Made by a program: the position numbers and the translations under genes. A stretch of 64,000 nucleotides of DNA from Murdochiella sp. Marseille-P8839 (GTDB lineage Bacteria; Bacillota; Clostridia; Tissierellales; Peptoniphilaceae): NCBI GenBank assembly GCA_019753405.1, contig JAIKLF010000003.1, positions 124,001 through 188,000 of the forward strand. The letters run 5' to 3'. Below, one piece after another: positions 35,438 through 42,762 of the stretch (positions are counted from its first letter, which is position 1; the number at the start of each line of letters is the position of its first letter). The notes below the pieces were generated by a model. The model made no database searches. It saw only the letters and a program-made list of their open reading frames with translations, and was not told the DNA's origin.

Positions 35438-35812
35438 ATGACATTTGGAGAAAAAGTGAAAGCTCTGCGCGAACAACAGGGCTGGACGCAAAAAGAGCTG
35501 GCGGAACGTCTGCATGTTTCGACGCGTACCGTGGTCAGCTATGAACGGGGGCAGAGTTATCCCAAACAGCGAAAAGTATATGCAACGTTGGCAATCTTGT
35601 TTTCGGTAGATGTGAATTATCTTTATACCGAACATGAAGAGGAATCCGCCTTTGCCAAGACATCTTCCGCCACGGAACAGGAAGAGGAAGTGTCTCGTCT
35701 CCTTCGTCAAGCGCGCGCCATGTTTTCCGGCGGATCGCTTTCCGAAGAGGATAAGGATGCCGTCATGCGTGCGTTGCAGGAAGCGTATTGGGATGCGCGA
35801 AAAGAGAACTGA
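35438..35812 (+). CDS. XRE-family transcriptional repressor
   Basis: 124-residue regulator with an N-terminal helix-turn-helix (residues ~4-60: VKALREQQGWTQKELAERLH, STRTVVSYERGQSYPK). A charged linker (~65-90, TEQEEEVSRLLRQARAMF) and a short C-terminal helix follow. GAAAGGAG precedes ATG 35438. It is divergent from dinB and followed by an ImmA/IrrE peptidase gene. It is the likely binder of the three 17-bp operators and the likely substrate of that peptidase, as in the ImmR/ImmA and DdrO/IrrE pairs. Pairing is inferred from order. Confidence 0.9.
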   Translation: MTFGEKVKALREQQGWTQKELAERLHVSTRTVVSYERGQSYPKQRKVYATLAILFSVDVNYLYTEHEEESAFAKTSSATEQEEEVSRLLRQARAMFSGGSLSEEDKDAVMRALQEAYWDARKEN

Positions 35813-35820
35813 AAAAAACG

Positions 35821-35848
35821 AACGACCGCTCGAGGAGCGATCGTTTTT
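35821..35848 (+). terminator. Terminator/attenuator between the XRE and ImmA genes
   Basis: Stem ACGACCGCTC / GAGCGATCGT (one C-A mismatch) with a GAG loop, followed by TTTTT, starting 9 bases after the XRE stop. It would keep peptidase expression below that of the repressor. Confidence 0.7.
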
Positions 35849-35860
35849 GGTAGAAAGCGA

Positions 35861-36370
35861 ATGAAAATGTCGATTGAAGAATGCGTAAAGCGCCTGAAAA
35901 TCGAATACCAGAGCAATGATCCGGAAGAGATTGCGCGCGCGATGGGCATTCGCCTTTACGAACGCAGCGATTTTCATCAGCTTGGCGGAATGGCGGCACG
36001 TATTGCCGGGAAGCCTTGCATCTTTTTGAATGCTTCGCTCGAGGAGCCTCGCCGTCGTCTTATTTTGGCACATGAGTTGGGGCATACGCTTCTTCACGAA
36101 GGAGAAGAGGACGGCGTGCGAGACTTGGTACCGTTTACGCTGCTCAATATGAGCGAGCGGGAAGAGTACGAAGCGAATGTTTTTGCGGCGCACCTGTTAC
36201 TGGACGAAGAAGAGGTGCAGGCCCTGTCCAATGAAGGCTACGACATTGTGACGATGGCTAAAATGCTTTCCACGGACATCAATCTTCTTTTGGTAAAACT
36301 CCATGAAATGCGGAAAAAAGGCTGCCGAATGCAGTTGCCGGAGCGACCGCCGGCAAACTTTTTGGGTTGA
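35861..36370 (+). CDS. ImmA/IrrE-family metallopeptidase
   Basis: Zinc peptidase of 169 residues with the gluzincin-like HELGH motif (71-75, in LILAHELGHTLLHEGEED) and a third-ligand helix EEYEANVFAAHLLL. Family members ImmA and IrrE/PprI cleave an XRE repressor after DNA damage or quorum signals. It follows the XRE gene next to dinB, so its proposed job is to destroy that repressor and open dinB. The ribosome site is weak (TAGAAAGCGA), and an attenuator precedes it, consistent with low basal levels. Confidence 0.9.
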   Translation: MKMSIEECVKRLKIEYQSNDPEEIARAMGIRLYERSDFHQLGGMAARIAGKPCIFLNASLEEPRRRLILAHELGHTLLHEGEEDGVRDLVPFTLLNMSEREEYEANVFAAHLLLDEEEVQALSNEGYDIVTMAKMLSTDINLLLVKLHEMRKKGCRMQLPERPPANFLG

Positions 36371-36419
36371 TAAAGCAAGTTTAACGGTGCAGCCGAATGT
36401 GTCGTCGATCACGTCCGAC

Positions 36420-37367
36420 TTATTCCTTGCGCAAGCGCACAAAGAGCTGTTTATTACCGAATTCGGATACCGGTCGGTGAGCGACTTCAAATTCATGGAA
36501 GGACTCAATGAAGGTCACCAATTTTTGGTGGCCGTAATTTCGCACGTCAAAATCGGGGAAGCGCTTGGAGAGCTGGTTGCCCAAATTCGCTAACGAGATC
36601 CAATCCTCTTCATCCGAGTTTTCACGTACAATGCTACGCAACGCCTTACGTACAGAGAGAAGGGTTGTCTGCGGACGAGGGACTTCGCGCTTTCCGTTTC
36701 GCTTGGTGGTTGTCGTCTGGGCATGATCTTTTTTCCATTCCTTGCGGCTGAGAACGGTGGCACCTTTGGCTGATGCTGAGGCGGATCCGTTTTCTGCCGA
36801 TGCCACTTTCTCTTCTGTTTTAACCGATGCCGCCGTGCGTTCCTGCGCGGAAACAGCGCTACGATTCGACTTACCTTTGGTCGTTTTCGTCTCCTCGTGG
36901 TTTTCTTCTTCCTCCTCCGCATTGGCGAGCGAAGCAAAAAGAATATCCAAATACTTAAACGTATTGCACGCTGAAATAAAGGCGTTCGGTGTTTTGCTTT
37001 CCCCCATGCCGATGACCGTCATGCCGGATTCACGAAGACGGGAGGCAAGGCGCGTAAAGTCGCTGTCGGAGGAGACCAGGACGTACCCATCTACAGAAAG
37101 CGTATAGAGAATATCCATGGCGTCAATAATCATGGCCGAATCGGAAGAATTCTTCCCTTCCGTATAGCTGTATTGCTGGATGGGCGTGATGGAATTGTCC
37201 AAAAGCACCTCTTTCCAGCGGTTGTTGCGGGTGCTGGTCCAATCGCCGTAAATGCGACGATAGGTGGAGACACCGTAATTGGAGACTTCATCAAAAATGA
37301 CCTGGATATATTTCGGCGAGATGTTCTCCGCGTCAATCAATACCGCAAATCGTGTTTCATCGTTCAT
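36420..37367 (-). CDS. NYN domain (PIN-like RNase) + LOTUS/OST-HTH protein
   Basis: 315-residue LabA/MARF1-like protein. Residues ~5-150 form a NYN domain with the acidic metal-site residues: FAVLIDAENISPKYI at the start, SSDSAMIIDAMD, and LVSSDSDFTRLASRL. A low-complexity charged linker (~155-235) leads to a C-terminal LOTUS/OST-HTH domain (~238-315, VRKALRSIVRENSDEEDW, LANLGNQLSKRFPDFD), which binds RNA. It is probably an RNA-processing nuclease. It ends 49 bp from the convergent ImmA gene and overlaps the upstream DUF368 gene by 11 bases. Confidence 0.88.
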   Translation of the reverse strand: MNDETRFAVLIDAENISPKYIQVIFDEVSNYGVSTYRRIYGDWTSTRNNRWKEVLLDNSITPIQQYSYTEGKNSSDSAMIIDAMDILYTLSVDGYVLVSSDSDFTRLASRLRESGMTVIGMGESKTPNAFISACNTFKYLDILFASLANAEEEEENHEETKTTKGKSNRSAVSAQERTAASVKTEEKVASAENGSASASAKGATVLSRKEWKKDHAQTTTTKRNGKREVPRPQTTLLSVRKALRSIVRENSDEEDWISLANLGNQLSKRFPDFDVRNYGHQKLVTFIESFHEFEVAHRPVSEFGNKQLFVRLRKE

Positions 37368-38286
37368 AATTCACCTTTTCTTCCAGTTTACTAAATTGAT
37401 AGCTGATCCCTACACCGACGATGAGCATACCGAGGCCAAAAAGAATGGCAGTGGGAAGGCTAAGCTCTGCCGCGGCAAGTCCTGCCGGCGTCAGCGCGGG
37501 AAAAATGATTGCCGGGAAAATACCCAGCGTGGAGCCGATCACCATGCCTAAGATGATATGAAACATCGGGGCGTAGTGATGACGAAATTGCCAGGCGACC
37601 ACTTTTGAAAAGAGGAGAATGCAAAGAACGGCACCGACGGCAAACGGAATGAGCATGCCGAAATCAAAGGCCGCTATGGAGGCCGCCATCTTGTCATATA
37701 GGCCGAAGTAGATCAAAAAGTTGGAGGGGCTCATGCCCGGGATGATAAAGCCGAAGGCAACCAGGACGCCGGAAAGAAGCCATACCAACGGATTTGGTGT
37801 AACCTGCGGGAGACGGGAGCCGAACGACATGAGCAGAAAAATTCCTGCCGCACAGATGGCCAGAAGTATGCGATCCGACGATGAGCGTCCTTCTTTTCCC
37901 GCCTGTCGATACAAGCTCGGAAATGTCCCGATGACAAAGCCTAAAAACAGGCATACAAATTGTGCGGAATATCGGCCAAATGCTTTTTCAACGAAAATCG
38001 AGAAAAGAAAAACGCCGAGCAGGCCGCCAAGACCGATGGGAAGGAAATAGCGCACATTGCGCATAAATTCGCGACGAATATCCGCCAGAAACGCAATCAT
38101 CGGCTGATAGATGCCGAAAATGACCGAAAGCACACCACCGGAAAGCCCGGGCAAAATCGCGCCGATACCGACGAGGACGCCTTTTATTAAGCGAAGAAAA
38201 ATCGCCTGCGGATGCGCGCCTTCGTCAGGATAGGCCACGTCTAACGGTTTTTTCTCCGTCGAAAGAGGAGATTGATCGGTTTTCAT
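37357..38286 (-). CDS. DUF368 membrane protein (polyprenyl-phosphate translocase family)
   Basis: 309-residue integral membrane protein with eight or more helices and the DUF368 signature GVLVGIGAILPGLSGGVLSV early and FIIPGMSPSNFLIYFGLYDK in the second half. The repeated PG-S/G motifs mark an inverted repeat. The family (PopT) has recently been assigned to flipping undecaprenyl phosphate back across the membrane. It overlaps cysE by 4 bases and the NYN gene by 11, so it belongs to the leftward cysK-cysE-DUF368-NYN transcript. Confidence 0.9.
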   Translation of the reverse strand: MKTDQSPLSTEKKPLDVAYPDEGAHPQAIFLRLIKGVLVGIGAILPGLSGGVLSVIFGIYQPMIAFLADIRREFMRNVRYFLPIGLGGLLGVFLFSIFVEKAFGRYSAQFVCLFLGFVIGTFPSLYRQAGKEGRSSSDRILLAICAAGIFLLMSFGSRLPQVTPNPLVWLLSGVLVAFGFIIPGMSPSNFLIYFGLYDKMAASIAAFDFGMLIPFAVGAVLCILLFSKVVAWQFRHHYAPMFHIILGMVIGSTLGIFPAIIFPALTPAGLAAAELSLPTAILFGLGMLIVGVGISYQFSKLEEKVNYER

Positions 38287-38891
38287 TGTTTCTCCTTTGG
38301 CGTTGTTCCCTCTTTTGTCGCCCGGTCACGATGCGGAGCCGTGCAGCGATCTGCCGAAGAAGGCTCGGCTTGTGGTTTTGCGGGAAGAATACGTGCCGGA
38401 ACACCAACCGCCGTTGCTCCGGCCGGAACATCCTGCATCACCACGGCGCCGGCACCGATCTTTGCGCCGTCCCCGACATGAATCGGTCCAAGAAGCGTGG
38501 CATTTGCCCCGATGAGCACATGATTACCAATAACGGGGTGGCGCTGTCCGTCATAGGATTCCACACCGCCCAGGGTGACACCGTGATACATGTGCACATA
38601 ATCGCCAATTTTTGCGGTTTCGCCGATGACGACGCCCATGCCGTGGTCAATGAAAAAGCAGCGCCCGATTTCTGCGCCGGGATGAATTTCAATGCCGGTA
38701 CGGTTGCGTGCATTTTGCGAAATGCGTCGTGCCTCGTAAAACTCGCCGCGCAAATAAAATTCGTGGGCAATATCATAGCTGCTGAGCGCATCGGTGATGG
38801 GATACAAATTCGTGGCTTCTTCGATGGAACGGCACGCCGGATCCAAGGCCATGATGTATTCCGCTTCCTCTTTCCAATCTCTATTTTTCAT
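38283..38891 (-). CDS. cysE: Serine O-acetyltransferase
   Basis: Makes O-acetylserine from serine and acetyl-CoA, the precursor for cysteine synthase. The 202 residues show the left-handed beta-helix hexapeptide pattern: IEIHPGAEIGRCFFIDHGMG, VVIGETAKIGDYVHMYHGVT, HPVIGNHVLIGANATLLGPI. The short N-terminal region is typical of the Gram-positive (EpsC/CysE) form. A Lys/Arg-Ala tail follows residue ~178. GAGGACTG precedes ATG 38891, 2 bases after cysK, so the two enzymes are co-expressed. Confidence 0.95.
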   Translation of the reverse strand: MKNRDWKEEAEYIMALDPACRSIEEATNLYPITDALSSYDIAHEFYLRGEFYEARRISQNARNRTGIEIHPGAEIGRCFFIDHGMGVVIGETAKIGDYVHMYHGVTLGGVESYDGQRHPVIGNHVLIGANATLLGPIHVGDGAKIGAGAVVMQDVPAGATAVGVPARILPAKPQAEPSSADRCTAPHRDRATKEGTTPKEKQ

Positions 38892-38893
38892 GT

Positions 38894-39781
38894 TCAGTCC
38901 TCTTCAAATAACGCCGTGGAAAGGTATCGCTCGCCTAAATCGGGCAGAACCGTTACGACGTTTCCTTGTACTTCGTCCAGTGCCATTAGCGCAGCGACGA
39001 CATTCGCCCCGGAGGAGATGCCTACGGAGAGGCCTTCTTCTGCCGCCAGGCGGCGAGCCATCGCGATCGCATCATCGCTTGCCACCGAGTATATCTTGTC
39101 CAACAGACTTTTGTCTAAATTTTTCGGCACAAAGTTGCCCGAGATACCCTGAATTTTATGGGGGCCGGCATGTCCTTCGCTCACGAGAGGCGATTCCTTG
39201 GGTTCCAAACCGAAGATTTTGATACCTGGAATATGCTCTTTCAGGTACCGTCCCGTTCCGGAAATGGTTCCGCCGGTACCGAATCCGGATACAAATGCCG
39301 CAGCATTGGGCAAGGCTTTCGCAATTTCCGGCCCTGTGGTTTCATAATGCGCTTTCGGGTTGGAAGGGTTCGAGAATTGATTCGGCATATAGGCATTTCC
39401 TTCGGCGACTCTCGCTTTCGCGGCGTCGACGGCGCCCTGCAATGCACCTTCGGTAGTGAGCACGACCTTGGCGCCGAAGGAGCGCATGAGGCGTACGCGT
39501 TCTTTCGACATGGACGCCGGCATATACAATTCCACCGCATAACCGAGTTGCTTTCCGATGAGGGCCAGGGCGATGCCCGTATTTCCCGACGTCGGTTCCA
39601 CAATGGTCATGCCGGGCTTCAGTTCACCGCTTTGGATGGCATCGCGAATCATATAGTAGGCCGGACGGTCTTTAATACTGCCGCCGGGATTGGTTTTCTC
39701 CAATTTGGCATAAATTCTTCCGCCGCCGATGTGCTGCAGCTGAATCAGTTTTGTATTTCCAATGGTATCAATCAGTTTCAT
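38894..39781 (-). CDS. cysK: Cysteine synthase (O-acetylserine sulfhydrylase)
   Basis: PLP enzyme that makes cysteine from O-acetylserine and sulfide. The 295 residues carry IDTIGNTKLIQLQH, the PLP-lysine segment EKTNPGGSIKDRPAYYMI, TIVEPTSGNTGIALAL, the phosphate-binding GFGTGGTISGTGRYLKE and a C-terminal SVGISSGANV. The start is ATG 39781 (AAGGAAGG upstream); an in-frame extension is non-coding leader. First gene of the leftward operon. No T-box or S-box leader motif was seen upstream. Confidence 0.96.
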   Translation of the reverse strand: MKLIDTIGNTKLIQLQHIGGGRIYAKLEKTNPGGSIKDRPAYYMIRDAIQSGELKPGMTIVEPTSGNTGIALALIGKQLGYAVELYMPASMSKERVRLMRSFGAKVVLTTEGALQGAVDAAKARVAEGNAYMPNQFSNPSNPKAHYETTGPEIAKALPNAAAFVSGFGTGGTISGTGRYLKEHIPGIKIFGLEPKESPLVSEGHAGPHKIQGISGNFVPKNLDKSLLDKIYSVASDDAIAMARRLAAEEGLSVGISSGANVVAALMALDEVQGNVVTVLPDLGERYLSTALFEED

Positions 39782-39983
39782 TCTTACCTTCCTTATAGTA
39801 TAAAGGGTTATCAAAGGGGCGATGTAAAGGGCTCTATATCGAACAGGAGCTCTAAATCGGTCAGAGGCGCTTCCGGAAAAGGAAAACATGCGCCACATCC
39901 TTTACATTTCCCTATTTCTTTCGCATTCTAACAGGGAACCATAAGGGAAATGTGTTTCTTGCGCCAAAAGGAGAAGTTTATGC

Positions 39984-39989
39984 TATAAT
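39984..39989 (+). promoter_or_regulatory. -10 element of the tRNA-Pro promoter
   Basis: TATAAT, 10 bases before the tRNA. The best -35 match is TTGCGC at 39959-39964 with a long 19-bp spacer. Confidence 0.55.
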
Positions 39990-39999
39990 AGGAACGTTA

Positions 40000-40073
40000 C
40001 GGGGTGTAGCGCAGTTCGGTAGCGCACTTGTCTGGGGGACAAGGGGTCGCAGGTTCAAATCCTGTCACTCCGA
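40000..40073 (+). tRNA. tRNA-Pro(GGG)
   Basis: 74-nt cloverleaf. The acceptor CGGGGTG pairs with CACTCCG (one G-U), with discriminator A. The D-arm is GCGCAGTTCGGTAGCGC, the anticodon stem CTTGT/ACAAG has loop CTGGGGG (anticodon GGG), and the T-arm is CAGGTTCAAATCCTG. CCA is not encoded. It is the probable integration target of the prophage, whose integrase gene lies ~100 bp downstream. Confidence 0.95.
40034..40073 (+). other. Candidate attachment site (attL) in the 3' half of tRNA-Pro
   Basis: A tyrosine integrase gene sits beside the 3' end of the tRNA and phage genes continue from there. Such elements usually recombine within the anticodon-to-T-arm part of the tRNA. The matching direct repeat at the other end lies outside the window, so the core cannot be defined. 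Confidence 0.45.
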
Positions 40074-40082
40074 TGATGAAGA

Positions 40083-40121
40083 AAACCGCTTGAAATCAAT
40101 GGTTTCAGGCGGTTTTTCTTT
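40083..40121. terminator. Terminator between tRNA-Pro and the integrase gene
   Basis: AAACCGCTTGAAA (40083-40095) pairs with TTTCAGGCGGTTT (40103-40115) over 13 bp with one wobble, followed by T5-C-T4 on the + strand. On the minus strand it follows the integrase stop and ends in TTTTC, so it can serve both. Confidence 0.85.
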
Positions 40122-40171
40122 TCCGTTTTTGCCCTTCAAAAAAGGTCTCTGTGGTAATATTTGTGGTAATT

Positions 40172-41302
40172 TCAGAAGTCACTCGCCATAAGGCTGATCG
40201 CTTCTTTTTTCATTTCTTCTGTCACATCAACATAGTAGGTGAGGGTGGTTTGGATATCTTTGTGCCCCATGAGCGTCTGGAGCATCTTTGCGCTCATTCC
40301 CTTTTCCGCCATGCGTGTAGCAAAAGTATGCCGGAAGTCGTACAGCACACACTTTACCGGTGGTGTTAGCAACGCAATCTTTTTCATCCCGTTATGACCG
40401 CCGGTTTCCCACTGTGCGGTTTGCGCGAGCGTTCGATGAAATGCGCACTTCAAAGCATTCATAGACGGTGTCCCGGATGCGGAAGGAAAAAGCCATCCCT
40501 CTTTTGTCGTAAAAGCGATACGCTCAATTCTTCTTTGTAGTACCTCCCGTAGCTTTGGAAAGAGCGGAATATCACGCCTCCCGCTGGCGGTTTTTAGCGG
40601 CGACATATCGTACATGGTAACGCCTCTTTGAATGTGTAAAACGCCTTCCTTAAAGTCAACGTCTTTCACCTGCAGTCCAAGTCCCTCAGATGGGCGAAGG
40701 CCTGTCATGGATAGTATCTGGAAGTACTCTTCATACTTTGATCCCGATGTAGCTTCCAGTATTCTTTTTACCTCTTCGCGTGTGAGACATCGACGCGACT
40801 TTACAAGCACAGCCTCATCTTCGCGTCTTGATCTATAGATGAGACCGTCTGTCGGTGTGCGAAGCTGGAAACCGAGTGTATCAATCGCCCAATTAAATGG
40901 CGCACTAATCGCTGAACGTGCTTTTGTGATGGAAGATCTTTTAAGCCCTTTTGCCTCCATCGAAGCAAGCATTTCGGCTACGTCTTTTCGGGTGATATCC
41001 TCGACTTCCTTGTTTCCGAGCCTCGGATGCACGTACTCAAGATATATGCGTTCGCATGATAAGTAGTACGCATTTGAGCAGTGGACGGAAACATGATCGC
41101 GCATCCACATCTCATGCAGGGCGTCCAATGTGGTTCCGCCACTATCCTGCATCGCTTTCCGATCGAGATTGTTGCAGCGCTTGGAAAATTTCTGCTTTGT
41201 CTCTCCGGCGAAGGAGTTTATACGCAGTCTCTTCCCGGATGTACCGATGACTTGATAGGTGTATCGGCCGTCATTTAGTTTGCAGATACGATTTTTTGGC
41301 AT
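40172..41302 (-). CDS. Phage integrase (tyrosine recombinase)
   Basis: Integrates and excises the prophage by site-specific recombination. The 376 residues have a short N-terminal arm-binding domain, a SAM-like core-binding domain (~60-145) and a catalytic domain. The catalytic domain has Arg203 (MTGLRPSEGLGL), Arg324 (YDFRHTFATRM; the usual first His is Tyr321), His347 (LMGHKDI) and the nucleophile Tyr at 356 or 357 (TLTYY). GAAAGGAGG precedes ATG 41302. The gene reads toward the tRNA attachment site, the usual arrangement. Confidence 0.95.
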   Translation of the reverse strand: MPKNRICKLNDGRYTYQVIGTSGKRLRINSFAGETKQKFSKRCNNLDRKAMQDSGGTTLDALHEMWMRDHVSVHCSNAYYLSCERIYLEYVHPRLGNKEVEDITRKDVAEMLASMEAKGLKRSSITKARSAISAPFNWAIDTLGFQLRTPTDGLIYRSRREDEAVLVKSRRCLTREEVKRILEATSGSKYEEYFQILSMTGLRPSEGLGLQVKDVDFKEGVLHIQRGVTMYDMSPLKTASGRRDIPLFPKLREVLQRRIERIAFTTKEGWLFPSASGTPSMNALKCAFHRTLAQTAQWETGGHNGMKKIALLTPPVKCVLYDFRHTFATRMAEKGMSAKMLQTLMGHKDIQTTLTYYVDVTEEMKKEAISLMASDF

Positions 41303-41320
41303 AAAAAGTGCCTCCTTTCA

Positions 41321-41365
41321 GAGGCTGTGATACATTACATGTGCGTATGTTGGTGTAACAGCCTC
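41321..41365 (-). promoter_or_regulatory. Inverted repeat in the integrase leader
   Basis: GAGGCTGT and ACAGCCTC form an 8-bp perfect stem around ~28 nt. Its promoter-distal arm lies directly before the integrase ribosome site, and its other arm contains a second GGAGG. It could modulate integrase translation; no more can be said. Confidence 0.35.
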
Positions 41366-41376
41366 CATATTTGATG

Positions 41377-41408
41377 CCGTCCAGTTGCCGCTGGGCGGTT
41401 TCTTTTTC
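41377..41408 (+). terminator. Intrinsic terminator, + strand
   Basis: CCGTCCAG (41377-41384) pairs with CTGGGCGG (41391-41398, one wobble), followed by TTTCTTTTT. No annotated rightward gene lies just upstream, so it may end an undetected short transcript or shield the region from read-through. Confidence 0.7.
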
Positions 41409-41452
41409 TATTACTTTACGTGCTAAAACAATGATGCACTATATATAGCGGC

Positions 41453-41480
41453 TTGATAAAAACGATAATTTCGATACAAT
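41453..41480 (+). promoter_or_regulatory. Promoter of the prophage small RNA
   Basis: TTGATA (41453-41458), 16-bp spacer, TACAAT (41475-41480). Predicted start ~41487, immediately before the structured RNA. Confidence 0.75.
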
Positions 41481-41486
41481 ATAGAT

Positions 41487-41581
41487 ACAAAAGATAACTT
41501 GTGAGGGAGTAACACTGGGTCCCATAATGGGGTAGGCCGTTGGGCTGAGCATTCCTATGTGCCCGGGGTTATCTTTTTTTT
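41487..41581 (+). ncRNA. Candidate structured small RNA convergent with the DUF3644 gene
   Basis: A stand-alone ~94-nt transcript unit. A promoter lies just upstream. A perfect 10-bp closing stem, AAAAGATAAC (41489-41498) with GTTATCTTTT (41568-41577), joins 5' and 3' ends, and the 3' arm runs into eight T residues (41574-41581), making the closing helix part of an intrinsic terminator. Inside are CCCA-taa-TGGG and a GGGC...GCAT-tcct-ATGT-GCCC hairpin. No open frame of useful length is present. The last ~27 nt are antisense to the end of the HEPN-type DUF3644 gene. It does not match an RNA class I recognise. Confidence 0.7.
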
Positions 41582-42553
41582 GTACATTTTCAAGCTGTCA
41601 ACAAAGTTATGCGGGTCTTTCTTTATCTCGCTCACAATAAATTCGATCAGCGCTTGAGAATATGTGTAGCTCTCAGAATTACCGATTCTATGCTTGTAGC
41701 TATAACGGGCATTATCTTTCACATCATAAAAATTAATGAACTGGGTTAACACGCTAGTTGTAAATCCATTTCTGTTAGGCAGAAGAATATGCTTTTTTAT
41801 TAAACGCTCTCGAACTGCAGTTACCACATTGTTAAATGAGTATTTGTGTGTATCGGCTGGATCCTTTAATTCCTTAACGATGTTTACAGAAGTGTGCGAT
41901 TCTTTTTCAATGTTTACCGTGAAATCGGCCTCGCTCTTTTTCTTTGTGATATAAAGCATCTGTTTGATTTTTATAGCAAACTTATCAGAATTGTATTCTT
42001 CTGTTAGCACATCAATTTCGTTCGCCTGTTGTATAAATCGTTCAGCAATCTCAGGTGGGTATTTTAATCGAATCTCTTCATTTGTTAGTGGCTCGTAATG
42101 CGTTGTGACAGTTAAAAAGTTTTGAGGGACTCTTTCAGTAATATCGATCTTGTGAAATCTCATTAATTCTGTTGTATAGTTCAAAACGCATGATTGAAAT
42201 AGAGGCGCATATTTCACCTCATAATCTTCGGTGATAAAATGAGTACTCGTATTTCTAAGATCAATGATTTTCTCAAGATTTAGTCGCGTTCGCGTGTTTT
42301 TATCGGTATAGACTTTTGAAATCGTTTCAGCCAAACTAATGGTTCGCTCTGGCTTGTCTTTGAAATATATCGGTTTACCATCATTCAAAAGCTTAGCTTT
42401 GAGCATAAGTTCCCACGCATTGCAGATGAAAAAGCTGAACCCCTCTATCCGGTATCGAATAGTAGGCTTATTATAGATTTCAAGCCCCATAATGAAAGCC
42501 TCAATGCTTTTTTCAACTAATTTATCTGACAAGACCTTTTCTCTATCCACCAT
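41555..42553 (-). CDS. DUF3644 HEPN-type protein (probable RNase, phage defence/exclusion candidate)
   Basis: 332 residues matching DUF3644: DKLVEKSIEAFIMGLEIYNK, YRIEGFSFFICNAWELMLKA and the RNTSTH motif at 100-105, i.e. the R-x4-H signature of HEPN ribonucleases, in KIIDLRNTSTHFITEDYEV. HEPN proteins with this motif commonly act as toxins or abortive-infection RNases. ATG 42553 is chosen for its GGGGGG site; an upstream in-frame extension is unlikely. It lies in the lysogeny-region cassette slot between integrase and repressor, and its 3' end overlaps a small RNA read from the opposite strand. Confidence 0.82.
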   Translation of the reverse strand: MVDREKVLSDKLVEKSIEAFIMGLEIYNKPTIRYRIEGFSFFICNAWELMLKAKLLNDGKPIYFKDKPERTISLAETISKVYTDKNTRTRLNLEKIIDLRNTSTHFITEDYEVKYAPLFQSCVLNYTTELMRFHKIDITERVPQNFLTVTTHYEPLTNEEIRLKYPPEIAERFIQQANEIDVLTEEYNSDKFAIKIKQMLYITKKKSEADFTVNIEKESHTSVNIVKELKDPADTHKYSFNNVVTAVRERLIKKHILLPNRNGFTTSVLTQFINFYDVKDNARYSYKHRIGNSESYTYSQALIEFIVSEIKKDPHNFVDSLKMYKKKITPGT

Positions 42554-42762
42554 ATACATTCCCCCCGTAACGACAGCTATGACGATGCACACGAAAAACG
42601 TACACTTGCACAATCAAAGATGTTTCACTGCTTTGATTGTTGTAATTTAGGCGTTTGTGACTCTTGCATTTGGTTAACTCATGCACAAGACGATGCACAT
42701 GTACTGTATTTTCATCTAAAGATTCCTCTTCTTCGGATGATACACGCCTACGCAGTTTGTTT
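42554..42762 (-). promoter_or_regulatory. Leader region of the DUF3644 gene with inverted and direct repeats
   Basis: This 209-bp gap holds a perfect 9-bp inverted repeat (CAATCAAAG...CTTTGATTG, 11-nt loop, near 42610-42640) and two copies of GACGATGCACA (near 42573 and 42691). No good promoter was found. Any open frames here are short and overlap neighbours. Confidence 0.35.

Noticed and set aside
36303-36593. 96-codon + strand frame after the host ImmA gene
   Set aside because: Runs antisense into the LOTUS domain end of the NYN gene and lacks a ribosome site.
39782-39983. Possible T-box or S-box leader before cysK
   Set aside because: No AGGGTGG-type T-box core, specifier arrangement or SAM aptamer could be found; only a weak inverted repeat (GATGTAAAGG / CCTTTACAT).
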